33,897 nt of DNA from Pseudomonadales bacterium (GTDB lineage Bacteria > Pseudomonadota > Gammaproteobacteria > Pseudomonadales > Azotimanducaceae): the NCBI GenBank assembly GCA_028281005.1, contig JANQKS010000127.1, forward strand, positions 1 through 33,897. The letters run 5' to 3'. Every line of letters starts with the position of its first letter. Position 1 is the first letter of the stretch. The translations under genes and the position numbers were made by a program. Below the pieces are notes generated by a model that had not been told where the DNA came from, searched no databases, and was given only the letters and a program-made list of their open reading frames with translations. Of this stretch, positions 23,913-33,198 are shown piece by piece.

Positions 23913-24386
23913 ATGGACTCCACTATCAACAATGCCATTGCTGCGATGAACACTCACGTCTCCGTTCATGTGGATCTATGGCAGAAATCTAGCCAAATTT
24001 GGATGGATCAGGTAAATGCTCTTGGCCGCCTGAACAGCCAACTGGTGGAAGATTTGGCCACTAGCGGATTAGACCTTGGTGCCGCGTTGAACGCTTGGAT
24101 GCGCCACGGCGTAGCGCGGGGCCGTGTCAATCTCGAGGCCAACCGCAAACACATCGAATTGGCACGCCATACCTTGTTCGAAACGCAAGAAACCCTGCGC
24201 GCTATGTTGCCCGCCCAAGCACGCGACGTACTGGCTGGCCCCGAGCCACAGATCGCCGAGGTCATTTATGCCGCCACTGAGGGTGCGGTAGAACGGGTTG
24301 ACGAACTTGCCGGTCAAGTTGAAAGTGCGGTTGAGGCGAATTGGCGCGCGGACAATCAGCCGATGGAGTTGGCCAAGGCGAGCTAA
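23913..24386 (+). CDS. Phasin-like helical protein
   Basis: A 157-residue, almost wholly helical protein without signal peptide or membrane helix. Heptad-like hydrophobic spacing, the repeated Asn/Gln/Val content, and the N-terminal segment NNAIAAMNTHVSVHVDLW followed by WMDQVNALGRLNSQLVEDL resemble phasins, the small proteins that coat polyhydroxyalkanoate granules. No PHA synthase is near, so this is a weak family assignment based on character, not on a motif. GAGGAA precedes the ATG by about six bases. The 205 bases upstream hold no gene that I can support. Confidence 0.55.
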   Translation: MDSTINNAIAAMNTHVSVHVDLWQKSSQIWMDQVNALGRLNSQLVEDLATSGLDLGAALNAWMRHGVARGRVNLEANRKHIELARHTLFETQETLRAMLPAQARDVLAGPEPQIAEVIYAATEGAVERVDELAGQVESAVEANWRADNQPMELAKAS

Positions 24387-24434
24387 ACCAGCGCAAATCA
24401 TTTGGTGGGAGAGGTGAGAGAGGAGAGAAGACCG

Positions 24435-25169
24435 GTGAAAATTTTGGTGACCGGGATGAGCGGGTTAATCGGCGGCGCGCTGCAAAACAACTTGCAGCCT
24501 GACCACGAACTGACCGCTTTTAATCGCTCCGACGTTAGCGGCGTGCACTGCGTCCGTGCTGATCTCACCAATTTCGAGGCATTGGCCGAGGCAGTAGAAG
24601 GCCACGATGTGGTCGTGCACCTGGCTGCTAAAGCGGGCGAAAACTATTCTTGGGAAGAGCTACGCGACACCAACGTTGAAGGCACCCGGCATGTGTTCGA
24701 GGCGTGTGTACACGCAGGCGTCCCGCGCGTGGTGTTTGCCTCCAGTGGCGCGACGGTAGCCGGTTATGAACGGGTTGAGCCTTACCGGTCTCTGGTGGCC
24801 GAGGGTGAGCCACCGGCAAGCTGGCCGTTGATCAGCGTAGAGACACCCGTGCGCCCAGCTGGAGTATACGGCAGCACCAAAGTCTGGGGAGAGGCGTTAG
24901 CTCGGCACTTTTCCGATACCAGCGAGACACAATTTATCTGTGTGCGTATCGGCCTGGTGAACGCTGAAGACCGCGCGGATACACCGCGCGCGAGAAGTGT
25001 CTGGTGTAGCCAACGGGATGTAGTGGACGCCTTGCGACGATCGGCTCTTGAACCGTTAAAGGACAATTTCAACGTATTTTTCGCCGGTTCTGACAACACA
25101 CGTAATTATCGAGACTTGCAGGCCGGCAAAGATCTGGTGGGTTTTGTGCCGCGCGACGGTGCGCCTTAG
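24435..25169 (+). CDS. NAD-dependent epimerase/dehydratase family protein
   Basis: An extended SDR of 244 residues: MKILVTGMSGLIGGAL gives the N-terminal NAD motif, VVHLAAKAGENYSWEE the next conserved strand, FASSGATVAGY the region before the catalytic Tyr, and YGSTKVWGEALARH the YxxxK pair. It probably acts on a sugar nucleotide or a related carbonyl. The GTG start at 24435 is preferred because AGGAGAGAAG lies in front of it and it begins the Rossmann motif; an in-frame start at 24402 would add eleven residues. It belongs to the same broad family as the ruined gene at 3949-4653, but that gene is not a close copy. Confidence 0.87.
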   Translation: MKILVTGMSGLIGGALQNNLQPDHELTAFNRSDVSGVHCVRADLTNFEALAEAVEGHDVVVHLAAKAGENYSWEELRDTNVEGTRHVFEACVHAGVPRVVFASSGATVAGYERVEPYRSLVAEGEPPASWPLISVETPVRPAGVYGSTKVWGEALARHFSDTSETQFICVRIGLVNAEDRADTPRARSVWCSQRDVVDALRRSALEPLKDNFNVFFAGSDNTRNYRDLQAGKDLVGFVPRDGAP

Positions 25170-25189
25170 AATCCCGGGATCCGCCGCTC

Positions 25190-26023
25190 TCAAATCCACT
25201 TCGCATATCGATCAAGTCGCCGCAGCGTCTCGCTTTCGTCCTGCGGCGGCACCTGAAAAATAATCCGTTCGGCACGGGTATCCCGACATTTCATCACCAC
25301 CTCATCCTGGGGTGGGGCGGCAAAAATCGAAATCGCTATCGACTGCGGGTCCCGCCCTTCCGCTTCTGCGTACGCATCTAACTTGGGAATTTTTGCGATG
25401 ATGGCGTCCGCGTTAAAGGTGATTGGCAACCAGCCTTGGGCGTAACGGGCGATACGACGCAAGGTATGATCCGTCGCGCCACCGAGGTACATGGGTGGAT
25501 GTGGTGTTTGCGCCGGCTTGGGCCACGACCACACCGCGTCAAACTGTTCAAACTCACCGTGAAACGACGCTTCCTCTTGCGTCCAGATGAGCGGCAGCGC
25601 TTGCATCTGCTCTTCCAGCTTTTTGAAGCGCGATGTGTAATCGACGCCGTGGTTTTCCATCTCTTCACGGTTCCAACCACCACCTAACCCCAATAGAACG
25701 CGCCCGTTAGAGACGTGATCTAGCGTTGCGACGGTTTTGGCTAGAGTCAGCGTGTGATGCTCCACCGCAATACAAATGCCGGTGGCAAGTTTAAGTTGTT
25801 TGGTCACCCCGGCGGCAATTCCCAATGCCACAAAGGGATCCAGGGTATGACTGTATTCCCGCGGCAGCTCACCGCCACCGGGATAGTCGGTGAGGCGACT
25901 GGCAGGAATGTGTGTGTGTTCCGGCACCCAAATGGAATCGAAGCCGCGCTCTTCGGCCGCGACCGCGAGCCTGTCGATGGGCATGGAGTAGTCTGTACAA
26001 AACGGAAAGAGACCAATACGCAT
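25190..26023 (-). CDS. Luciferase-like (LLM class) flavin- or F420-dependent oxidoreductase
   Basis: A 277-residue TIM-barrel protein of the luciferase-like monooxygenase superfamily. The family's stretches are in order: RIGLFPF, AEERGFDSIWVPEHTHIP, LDPFVALGIAAGVT, LKLATGICIAVEHHTLTLAKTVATLDHVSNGRVLLGLGGGWN, and a C-terminal PPMYLGGATDHTLRR loop. This pattern is that of the TIGR03619 group, often labelled F420-dependent, although many proteobacterial members may use FMN. The substrate is unknown. It converges on the epimerase gene with a 20-base gap. Confidence 0.88.
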   Translation of the reverse strand: MRIGLFPFCTDYSMPIDRLAVAAEERGFDSIWVPEHTHIPASRLTDYPGGGELPREYSHTLDPFVALGIAAGVTKQLKLATGICIAVEHHTLTLAKTVATLDHVSNGRVLLGLGGGWNREEMENHGVDYTSRFKKLEEQMQALPLIWTQEEASFHGEFEQFDAVWSWPKPAQTPHPPMYLGGATDHTLRRIARYAQGWLPITFNADAIIAKIPKLDAYAEAEGRDPQSIAISIFAAPPQDEVVMKCRDTRAERIIFQVPPQDESETLRRLDRYAKWI

Positions 26024-26128
26024 GGCCGTCTCCTATACCAATGCAGTCCCGCTCACCTTAGCGGGTGAGGTTACGCAGAACAACACGCCTCAGCGACCCA
26101 AGCCTAACCCGAGTCTTTAGCAAGCCAT

Positions 26129-27517
26129 TCAGTGCAGCTTTACTTCCGGCCTAGTGGCTTTGTAGATGCGATCCCCCAACACCAGCAAAAGCATGGAAAA
26201 CGGGCCGTGTATCGCCATTTGGTGCATGCGATACAGAGACAGATAAAAGGTGCGCGCAACCCAACCTTCAATAAACACGCTGCCGCGCATTAGGTTGCCC
26301 ATCAGATTACCGACCGTAGAGAAACGGCTGAGACTGACTAGGCTACCAAAATCACGATAAACAAATTGCCGAGTCGCTTTGCCTGAGCGCAGCGCACGGA
26401 TATTGTGCGCACAGAGCGACGCCATCTGGTGTGCCGCTTGAGCACGCGGCGGTACTTCCACGCCTTCTCTGTCTTGGCAGGCGCAACAATCGCCAATCGC
26501 AAACACGCCATCACATCCATCCACACTGAGGTCTGCGTTGACTTTAAGCCGGCCGGCCTGGTCCGTCGGCAGGCCAGTGTGCGCAAGCCACGCCGGCGCT
26601 TTAACACCCGCTGCCCACACGCTGATGGCAGCCGGCATATCTGTGCCATCGTTGGTGTGCACCGCATTGTCTAGCACGCGTTCAACCCGGGTATTTACAT
26701 GCACCGCTACACCAATCTGCTCAAGCTCGTGTTTCACCGACGCCCCGATGCGCTGCGGCAATCTAGGCAGTAAGCCGGGCGCTGCCTCCAAGATGCTGAC
26801 ATGCAATTGTGCATCGCTTAGGTGTTCGAAGCCGTATTCGCGCAAACGCTGCACGACGTTGTGCATGTCCGCGGCAAGCTCCACACCGGTTGCACCGCCG
26901 CCGACAATCACCACCGACAGCGGATCGCTGTCTGCCTGGGAGTTGAGGCGCTGTAACAGCGTGGTGAAATAGCGGTTAAACGACTCCGCCTGTTCGCGAG
27001 AATCAAGCCGCCGCGAATGCGTTAACGCACCTTCGATGCCAAAGTCGTTACTTTCACTCCCCACGCTCACCACCAGCTGTTCGTATGCCACCGTGCGTTT
27101 GGGCGTAATCTCTGCACCGCTGTCGTCCCGGGTCGCGGCGAGGTGTACTTCGCGGCGATTGGGGTCAATGTCCGTGGCTTCACCCAGCAAAAACCGGAAA
27201 TGGTGTTTCCGCGCCAGCATGCGATAACTGGCTTCGTCGTGATAACTGTTGAGAGAGCCCGTAGCAACCTCATGGAACAGAGGCTTCCAGATATGGGTTG
27301 GGTTTTTGTCGATCAAGATGACATCGACACTGGGATCGCGTCGATACTTTTTGCCAAGCTTCACCGCCAATTCGAGACCACCGGCACCGCCGCCAATAAC
27401 CACCAACTGACCGTTGACAAGGCTTGCCGTTTTTGTCTCTTCGGCGCAACGATCATCCGTACCCATGCCGAAGGAACTCATCTCACTTGCGGGCTGTGGG
27501 TCAAAAAAGCGAGGCAT
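26129..27517 (-). CDS. ndh: Type II NADH dehydrogenase (NDH-2)
   Basis: A 462-residue peripheral membrane flavoprotein that oxidises NADH and reduces quinone without pumping protons. The first FAD motif is VVIGGGAGGLELAVKLG (about 41-57), the NADH motif VVIVGGGATGVELAADM lies near 200, and GCDGVFAIGDCCAC marks the second FAD contact. The C-terminal stretch (FIEGWVARTFYLSLYRMHQ and a hydrophobic helix) is the usual membrane-docking part. Residues 1-35 are poorly conserved; an in-frame ATG at 27481 may be the true start. It stands alone, with a 105-bp spacer to the LLM gene. Confidence 0.93.
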   Translation of the reverse strand: MPRFFDPQPASEMSSFGMGTDDRCAEETKTASLVNGQLVVIGGGAGGLELAVKLGKKYRRDPSVDVILIDKNPTHIWKPLFHEVATGSLNSYHDEASYRMLARKHHFRFLLGEATDIDPNRREVHLAATRDDSGAEITPKRTVAYEQLVVSVGSESNDFGIEGALTHSRRLDSREQAESFNRYFTTLLQRLNSQADSDPLSVVIVGGGATGVELAADMHNVVQRLREYGFEHLSDAQLHVSILEAAPGLLPRLPQRIGASVKHELEQIGVAVHVNTRVERVLDNAVHTNDGTDMPAAISVWAAGVKAPAWLAHTGLPTDQAGRLKVNADLSVDGCDGVFAIGDCCACQDREGVEVPPRAQAAHQMASLCAHNIRALRSGKATRQFVYRDFGSLVSLSRFSTVGNLMGNLMRGSVFIEGWVARTFYLSLYRMHQMAIHGPFSMLLLVLGDRIYKATRPEVKLH

Positions 27518-27651
27518 GGGGAGTAGGGTTTGGCGAACGAATTACGTCTGGCACAGTCAACTTCACTGCCTAAAACCGCGCAAACGTACCTATGTGGGAG
27601 TGAAGAGGGCGTCAACGGCCAGCGACGCTCAGCGTAAGTAAACAGCGGGAC

Positions 27652-28200
27652 TCATTCCACCGCAAACAGCAGTTCCAGATACCCATCTTCACTCAACACG
27701 TCCTGCTCGATACTAAACGCGTCAAAACACGTATTGAACTCACGGTATGACCACGGCTGATATCCCTTTACCGCCGCTGGTTCTAGCGCCAACTGTTCCG
27801 CAGAACAGAGGCGGAATGTATGCGGCCCGGCATCGTTGAAACCAGGTACGCTGAAGATGCTGTAGCCCAAGGTGTCGCTGTAAATGTAGGGCACCAGCGC
27901 ATCACTTAACTCACTGAGCTGCCCAGGTGTCAGACGATGCAGGTAATCCCAGAAAAAACACACATCAAATAAAGTACCCGCATAAGCCTGCAGGCTCGCT
28001 CGGTAATCTGCGTGATCCGCCTCGGCTAAGTCGAGAAAAAATACGCGCGCCCCGTACGCAGAGAGGAAATCAAGCGTGCTCGCAACACCTCCGCCGATGT
28101 CCAATACATTTGGTTTTTCACGCGTGGCAAGCTCCGCGCACACTTGCGGAAGAACATGGCTGGTGAACGCTGCGCGCTTCCTGCTCGCTCGCGTGAACAT
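27652..28200 (-). CDS. SAM-dependent methyltransferase-like protein
   Basis: A 182-residue protein with a Rossmann-type nucleotide motif NVLDIGGGVASTLDFLS (about 30-46) and a following acidic strand end (VFFLDLAEADH), as in class I methyltransferases. The middle part has DVCFFWDYLHRLTPGQLSEL, where the usual motif-IV region would be. The C-terminus is unfamiliar. No clear substrate domain is present, so the target is unknown. It starts three bases after the bactofilin stop, so the two share a message; a role in envelope assembly or a bactofilin-organised site is possible but unproven. Confidence 0.68.
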   Translation of the reverse strand: MFTRASRKRAAFTSHVLPQVCAELATREKPNVLDIGGGVASTLDFLSAYGARVFFLDLAEADHADYRASLQAYAGTLFDVCFFWDYLHRLTPGQLSELSDALVPYIYSDTLGYSIFSVPGFNDAGPHTFRLCSAEQLALEPAAVKGYQPWSYREFNTCFDAFSIEQDVLSEDGYLELLFAVE

Positions 28201-28203
28201 TCA

Positions 28204-28746
28204 CTAGGCTGTTTTTAAGTGTGCCGCATCAACCGGGGGTTCTACCGGCAAAGAGGAACCAACCGCAGCGCCCGCATCCATGTCGATACTGCCTTTAAAC
28301 CTGGCGCCATCCTCTAACGCCACACGCGAGGCGCGTATGTCACCCTGTACGTCGCCACCTGCTGCAATGGTCACTAGATCACTGGCACGAACATCACCGA
28401 TGACGCAGCCTTCAACCGTAGCCGCTGCAGCTAGCAATTCTGTATCGAGGCTGCCGGCGGCAGCGACGGTGAGATGGTGATCGGGTAAAGAGATGCCGCC
28501 AACCACGCGACCTTCCACCACCATGTCTTCTGCACCTTCGATGGTGCCTTCGATCAGCAAACCTTCACCAATGAAGGACGTAGACGCCCGCTCAAATGCA
28601 CGGCTTTGGGGCCTATCTGTAGGGGTTTGCTGGTGGGATTCTGCTTCAGTATCCGCACCCAGAGGGCCTGAACTCTCTGCTTTGTTCACTGGCTGAGCTG
28701 GAGGCACGGGTTCAGACCGCTTAGGCTGCTGTTTCTTGCCAAACAT
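28204..28746 (-). CDS. Bactofilin family cytoskeletal protein
   Basis: A 180-residue protein with a disordered, Pro/Gln-rich N-terminus (about 1-55), a central right-handed beta-helix of short hydrophobic repeats (about 58-158: FIGEGLLIEGTIEGAEDMVV, then GCVIGDVRASDLVTIAAGG and DVQGDIRASRVALEDGARF), and a short disordered tail. These repeats are the bactofilin domain, which polymerises into filaments that localise envelope enzymes. AGGAAG precedes the ATG. It is transcribed before the methyltransferase-like gene and away from the sulfatase remnants. Confidence 0.93.
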   Translation of the reverse strand: MFGKKQQPKRSEPVPPAQPVNKAESSGPLGADTEAESHQQTPTDRPQSRAFERASTSFIGEGLLIEGTIEGAEDMVVEGRVVGGISLPDHHLTVAAAGSLDTELLAAAATVEGCVIGDVRASDLVTIAAGGDVQGDIRASRVALEDGARFKGSIDMDAGAAVGSSLPVEPPVDAAHLKTA

Positions 28747-28859
28747 GATCGCTTCCTGGCGAGTTAGTGGCCCATGAAAGCAAATTCACAACGCCGAAAC
28801 TTTGACGTGGTCGGCAGTTTTTTTGGGCCACTGTCGCGACCAACGTAACGCCCCATGGA

Positions 28860-29139
28860 GCGCAAAGACGGTGCTTCAAGGCACCTGGCGTACGGCGTCC
28901 GCCCAGAGCTGCCCTGGCACCCTGGCTGGCCGCCACAGCCGCCAAGGTAGGTAGTACATCCTGCACTGTCACCCGATCTGCTACTTCAGCGACAGTGGTA
29001 GGCTCCCTTCCGTGTTTTTACCCAGGGCGTGGTAGATGCCGTGCCGGATCGGCGACTGACCTGTCATGAGTGCGGCACGCGTTGGGCTAAAGGTGGCGTG
29101 CGCATAAAACTGCGTCAGCGTGGTTTGAGCAGCGCGCTC
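28860..29139 (-). pseudogene. Remnant of a sulfatase gene
   Basis: On the minus strand a sulfatase-like stretch begins near 29139: LTQFYAHATFSPTRAALMTG, followed by QSPIRHGIYHALG and a stop at 28981. Beyond it, in another frame, is RVTVQDVLPTLAAVAA, which resembles the DVLPTL segment near the C-terminus of sulfatases, so most of the middle is missing. In the C/S-x-P-x-R motif that matures to formylglycine, the first residue is Phe, so even this part could not be active. The 595 bases between 28747 and 29341 hold no intact large gene. Confidence 0.65.
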
Positions 29140-29170
29140 GCAGAATACCTATTTCGGTTTCGGTGCAAAT

Positions 29171-29301
29171 TATAATATGTAGAAAAAAATGGAGATTCTG
29201 TGAAGAAAAACGCAAACAAGCCTGCGGCACCCTTCAACCGACCATCGACCTTCGAAAGTTTTGCGTGCCACCATAGAGCAGGCCGAACATCCGCATGGTA
29301 G
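29171..29301 (+). other. Possible small gene with a promoter-like TATAAT
   Basis: TATAAT (29171-29176), then GGAG (29191-29194) and a GTG at 29200 give a 33-codon frame beginning MKKNANKPAAPFNRPSTFES and ending at 29301. If one base near 29265 were skipped, the reading would continue as a more protein-like string to a stop at 29326. The -35 region is weak. It may be a small protein, a remnant with one frameshift, or only a leader; the support is thin. Confidence 0.2.
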
Positions 29302-29341
29302 TCTCCGACACCAATTCTTCGTGTAAAAGACAGGATAGAAA

Positions 29342-30892
29342 ATGGGGCTTCACAGAACTATCGTTGTGTTCGTGCTTTTGTTGTTGGGTTCCTGCGCGAG
29401 CACACCGACACCGCGTCCAGCCGCCGAACCCGCGCCGCGCAACATCATTCTGATGATCTCGGATGGCATCGGTTTCAACGGTTGGCTCGCCGCGGACTAC
29501 TATCAGGGCCGCGCCGGCTCACAGTCTTATCAGGTGACGCGCCCAGACGGAACCGAACCGTTGGTATACGGCCTGGCGCACACGGCCTTAAACCTGGTGA
29601 ATGATGAAGGAGAGCTGTTGGGCCGAGGTTCTGACCCGGCAGAGGCAACCGGTGCGGTTGAGCAACGTTACGACCCCACCACTCGTTGGACACGCTTCGA
29701 AAACGCCATGACCAACGACTTTGCACCAGTGAACAAGATTTACACTTCATATACCGACAGCGCCGCCGCCGGCACCGCGTTGATGAGCGGGCGTAAAACC
29801 TCAAACGGCCGCATTAATATGGATTGGAGCGGCGAACACCGCTTCGCCACCATTGCGGAAATAGCCATGGACCTGGAGCGTTCAGCCGGGTCGGTGGCAT
29901 CGGTGATGGTGTCCCACGCCACCCCCGCCGCGGTGATTGCACACAATGTGTCGCGCAACAACTACGCGGACATTTTTAACGAAATGGTGGGCAGCGAACT
30001 CGATGTCATCATGGGTGCCGGTCACCCAGACTATGGCAACAGCGGTGATGATGCCCCAGAAAAAAACTACCAGTTTGTTGGCGGTGAGGCGACGTACGCA
30101 GCGCTGCGTGAGGCAAGTGGTTTAAACGGCTTTGACTACCTCGATACAAAAGATGCATTCAGCGCGCTGGCTGCGGGGCAATCACTGCCCCAGCGTGTGG
30201 TGGGCATCGCTCGAGCTGGCACTACCCTGCAAGCTGCCCGGGACGGTCTTGGTGCTGCCGACACGCCGTCGGGAATGGCTTACAACGACGCAGTACCCGA
30301 CCTGGCAACGATGAGCCAGGGTGCACTCAATGTGCTTAATCAGGACGAAGACGGCTTTTTTGTCATGATCGAAGGCGGCGCCGTTGACTGGATGGGACAC
30401 GCCAACAACATGCCGCGCTACATCGAAGAGCAAGTCGACTTCAACTTGGCCATCGACGCGGTGATTGCCTGGGTGGAGGAAAATTCCAGTTGGGAGGAAA
30501 CCCTACTCATCATCACCTCGGATCACGAGTGCGGTGGCATCTGGGGTGAAGGCACATGGATCAACAGCGAAGGTGGGCCAGTGGCCGCAGATCGCAATAA
30601 CGAAGCCCTTGCCGCTGCGCGGTTTGATCCTGCAGAGGATGTATTCAACGAGTTTCTTGCGGTGCAAGACCGCGGCGCCGGTAACCTGCCCGGCTATCAG
30701 TTCTCTTCGCCCAATCACACCAATGATCTGGTGCCGTTGTGGGCCATCGGTGCGGGCAGTGCAAAATTTGCGGAATTCACCCGCACCGATGCAAAGGCCA
30801 GAGAGCTGTGGGGTGAGGTCTACAATTGGAACGGCGATTACGTAGACAACACCGTTGTATTTGACGTCATGCAGGCTGCATTGACGCGCTAG
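29342..30892 (+). CDS. phoA: Alkaline phosphatase (PhoA family), probable lipoprotein
   Basis: A 516-residue alkaline phosphatase. The lipobox LLGSC (Cys18) shows likely lipid anchoring outside the inner membrane. The metal ligand Asp41 sits in MISDGIG, the phosphoserine nucleophile Ser140 in TDSAAAGTAL, SDHECGG carries the third metal cluster, and a late FSSPNHTNDLVPLWA segment carries a further His ligand. It hydrolyses phosphomonoesters to release phosphate. It lies just before phoX with 177 bases between them, and so may share regulation by phosphate, although I see no TGTCA repeats in front of phoA itself. A weak ribosome site (AGGATAG) precedes the ATG. Confidence 0.92.
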   Translation: MGLHRTIVVFVLLLLGSCASTPTPRPAAEPAPRNIILMISDGIGFNGWLAADYYQGRAGSQSYQVTRPDGTEPLVYGLAHTALNLVNDEGELLGRGSDPAEATGAVEQRYDPTTRWTRFENAMTNDFAPVNKIYTSYTDSAAAGTALMSGRKTSNGRINMDWSGEHRFATIAEIAMDLERSAGSVASVMVSHATPAAVIAHNVSRNNYADIFNEMVGSELDVIMGAGHPDYGNSGDDAPEKNYQFVGGEATYAALREASGLNGFDYLDTKDAFSALAAGQSLPQRVVGIARAGTTLQAARDGLGAADTPSGMAYNDAVPDLATMSQGALNVLNQDEDGFFVMIEGGAVDWMGHANNMPRYIEEQVDFNLAIDAVIAWVEENSSWEETLLIITSDHECGGIWGEGTWINSEGGPVAADRNNEALAAARFDPAEDVFNEFLAVQDRGAGNLPGYQFSSPNHTNDLVPLWAIGAGSAKFAEFTRTDAKARELWGEVYNWNGDYVDNTVVFDVMQAALTR

Positions 30893-30967
30893 TGCTAAGT
30901 CGCCACATACTGCTTTCAGGTCAGCCATCAGTGCTTTCTGATAGTGATTCTTATTCTCAAGATAAAA

Positions 30968-31017
30968 TGTCACGCTAACGACATCGTTTTGTCACGCTTG
31001 CGCAACGCTTCTGTCAT
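30968..31017 (+). promoter_or_regulatory. Phased TGTCA repeats upstream of phoX, Pho-box-like
   Basis: TGTCA occurs at 30968, 30990 and 31012, exactly 22 bp apart, that is two turns or two 11-bp Pho-box units. The intermediate 11-bp positions (30979 and 31001) are only partly matched. PhoB recognises 11-bp direct repeats of the form CTGTCAT, and CTGTCATAG at 31011 fits well. No clear -10 follows. Binding by PhoB is inference. Confidence 0.6.
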
Positions 31018-31069
31018 AGCTGCTCACTAAGTTTTGACGGACTTCACACTTGTAGAGGACTAGCGCAGC

Positions 31070-33190
31070 GTGACTATCAAAGACGTTCAAATTCAGACTC
31101 AAAGCACTCAAATCGACGACAGCGAAAACGTGTCGTCTAACCCGACCGACAACCCCAGCCTGCAAGACATCGTCAGTCAAGGCTTATCCCGCCGCAACAT
31201 CATGAAAGGGACCCTCACCGCGGCAGCGGCCGGTTATCTGGCACCAGCGCCAGCTTTAGCCTATGGCGGTAAGCACAATTCTTGGGGACCGTTGCTCGAT
31301 TTCAGACCGCTGTCCAAGGCAGATGCCGTGGCGGCCGGCGGCAAAACTGTCACAGTCTCCATGGATTACGATTACCACGTCCTCATTCCTTGGGGATCAC
31401 GTATCGATCCGAAATCTAACGTTCAGGAGTACAACGGCGAACCGGACCGACGTCCGACTTCCGCTGAGCAGGAAGAACTCATCGGCATCGGCCACGACGG
31501 CATGTGGTTCTTCCCGGAGAATCTGCCGAAGATCCTGCGTATCGAGTCAAGGTTCCGCCGCGAGCTACCGCGGCTGCGCAGATACCTCAGCGATTATGAG
31601 GGTATGTTGTGTATCAACCACGAATTTGGAACCAATCCGCATGTGCTGGGCAAAGGTGCACCGGAAAGCCTTGAAGATGTGCGTGTCTCACAAGCTGCCC
31701 ATGGCGTCTCGGTAGTAGCGATCTGCAAAAACTACCAAGGCCGCTGGGAGGTAACGTCTAATAAGAACAGCCGCCGCATCACGGTCAACACGCCGATGCA
31801 CGTTTCCGGCCCCGCCGCACACAGCCCCCTGCTGGAAAACGGAGCCGGTAATCCTGTGCTCGGCACGGTGAACAACTGCGGTTCCGGCCCGACACCCTGG
31901 GGTACTTACATCACCTGCGAAGAAAACTTCAACGGTTACTTCGGCACCAACAATGGCGACCCACAGGGTGCCGACGAGTTGCAAAGCGCCGCTTTAGCAC
32001 GCTACGGCTTCAGCGATAACGGCTTCGGCTACGGTTGGCACGTGTTCGACGAGCGCTTTGATCTCAACAATCCAAACTACAAAAACGAGAGTAACCGTTT
32101 CGGTTGGTGTGTCGAGATTGATCCCTTCGACGGGTCCAGAAAGCCCGTTAAACGCACCGCCATGGGGCGCTTTAAACACGAAGCTGTAGCGGTCAAGGAG
32201 TTGAAGAGCGGACGCGTGGCTGTATATATGGGTGACGATCAGCGCGGTGACTACTGTTACAAATACGAATCTAAACGTCCCTGGCGCGAAGAGATCGCCC
32301 GCGGTAGAAGCCCTCTGGATAACGGCAGGCTTTATGTCGCCGTATTTGCCTCTGACTTAAACCTAGAAGTTGGCACCGGCCAAGGCGTGGGCGAGTGGGT
32401 GGAGCTCACCTACAAAGATCCGCGCATTGCCGAGATTGGCCTCGACACACAGGACAAGGTAGTGACCTATGCCCGCCTGGCCGCGGACGCCGTGGGCGCA
32501 ACCAAAATGGACCGCCCGGAGTGGACCACCATCGGTACCAAGGGTGAGGTCTTCTGGACCTTGACCAACAACAACCGCAAGGACCAACTTGCTGTAAAAG
32601 ACGGCGACGTCGAGGTCAACGAAGCCAACCCTATTTTTGACCACGCCGACGGCCACATCCTGCGCACCAAAGACCTGAATCGAAAGGTCTTTAAGTGGGA
32701 CATCTACATCCTTTCACGCAACACGCGCGCAAGCGATCCAGGTACCGGTCCCAACCTCATAGAAGATGGCGTGGAAGTGCTCGACGACATGGGTAATCCG
32801 ATACGCGTCGACTATGAGTTTGCCGACTACGAGGCACCCGACGACGGTGGTGAAAATGTTTTCACCGATCCGGACGCCGCCTGGGCCGACCCTTTTGGTC
32901 GTCTCTTCATCGGCACAGATGGCGGGCAACCCGACGGCTTGCAGGACCAGTTGGTGGTATTCGACGTGAAAAGCGGCGAATACCGGCGCCTGCTGATGGG
33001 GGTCAACAGCGACGAGATCACGGGTATCACCACTACCCCAGACTACCGCACGCTGTTTACCAACACCCAACATCCGGGCAATGGTAACCCAGCATCGACC
33101 AACTTCCCTGCGCCCGACGACGGCGTAACGATCCCACGGGATTGCACCATTGTTGTTACACGCAAGGACGGCGGTATCGTCGGCTCCTAG
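31070..33190 (+). CDS. phoX: PhoX-type alkaline phosphatase (DUF839), Tat-exported
   Basis: A 706-residue phosphatase of the PhoX/DUF839 family, which uses iron and calcium and is exported folded. The Tat signal is SRRNIMKG (about 40-47), followed by a hydrophobic stretch ending in ALA. Family segments include MLCINHEFGTNP near the start, GTYITCEENFNGYFG in the middle, FGWCVEIDPFDGSRKPVKRTAMGRFKHEA, and a C-terminal PDYRTLFTNTQHPG. It frees phosphate from organic esters in the periplasm. The start is GTG with AGAGGA upstream. Phased TGTCA repeats precede it and a strong terminator follows. Confidence 0.93.
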   Translation: MTIKDVQIQTQSTQIDDSENVSSNPTDNPSLQDIVSQGLSRRNIMKGTLTAAAAGYLAPAPALAYGGKHNSWGPLLDFRPLSKADAVAAGGKTVTVSMDYDYHVLIPWGSRIDPKSNVQEYNGEPDRRPTSAEQEELIGIGHDGMWFFPENLPKILRIESRFRRELPRLRRYLSDYEGMLCINHEFGTNPHVLGKGAPESLEDVRVSQAAHGVSVVAICKNYQGRWEVTSNKNSRRITVNTPMHVSGPAAHSPLLENGAGNPVLGTVNNCGSGPTPWGTYITCEENFNGYFGTNNGDPQGADELQSAALARYGFSDNGFGYGWHVFDERFDLNNPNYKNESNRFGWCVEIDPFDGSRKPVKRTAMGRFKHEAVAVKELKSGRVAVYMGDDQRGDYCYKYESKRPWREEIARGRSPLDNGRLYVAVFASDLNLEVGTGQGVGEWVELTYKDPRIAEIGLDTQDKVVTYARLAADAVGATKMDRPEWTTIGTKGEVFWTLTNNNRKDQLAVKDGDVEVNEANPIFDHADGHILRTKDLNRKVFKWDIYILSRNTRASDPGTGPNLIEDGVEVLDDMGNPIRVDYEFADYEAPDDGGENVFTDPDAAWADPFGRLFIGTDGGQPDGLQDQLVVFDVKSGEYRRLLMGVNSDEITGITTTPDYRTLFTNTQHPGNGNPASTNFPAPDDGVTIPRDCTIVVTRKDGGIVGS

Positions 33191-33198
33191 AGCAAACA

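Noticed and set aside
26049-26066. Hairpin CTCACC/GGTGAG downstream of ndh as a terminator
   Set aside because: The stem is only six pairs and no T run follows on the minus strand.
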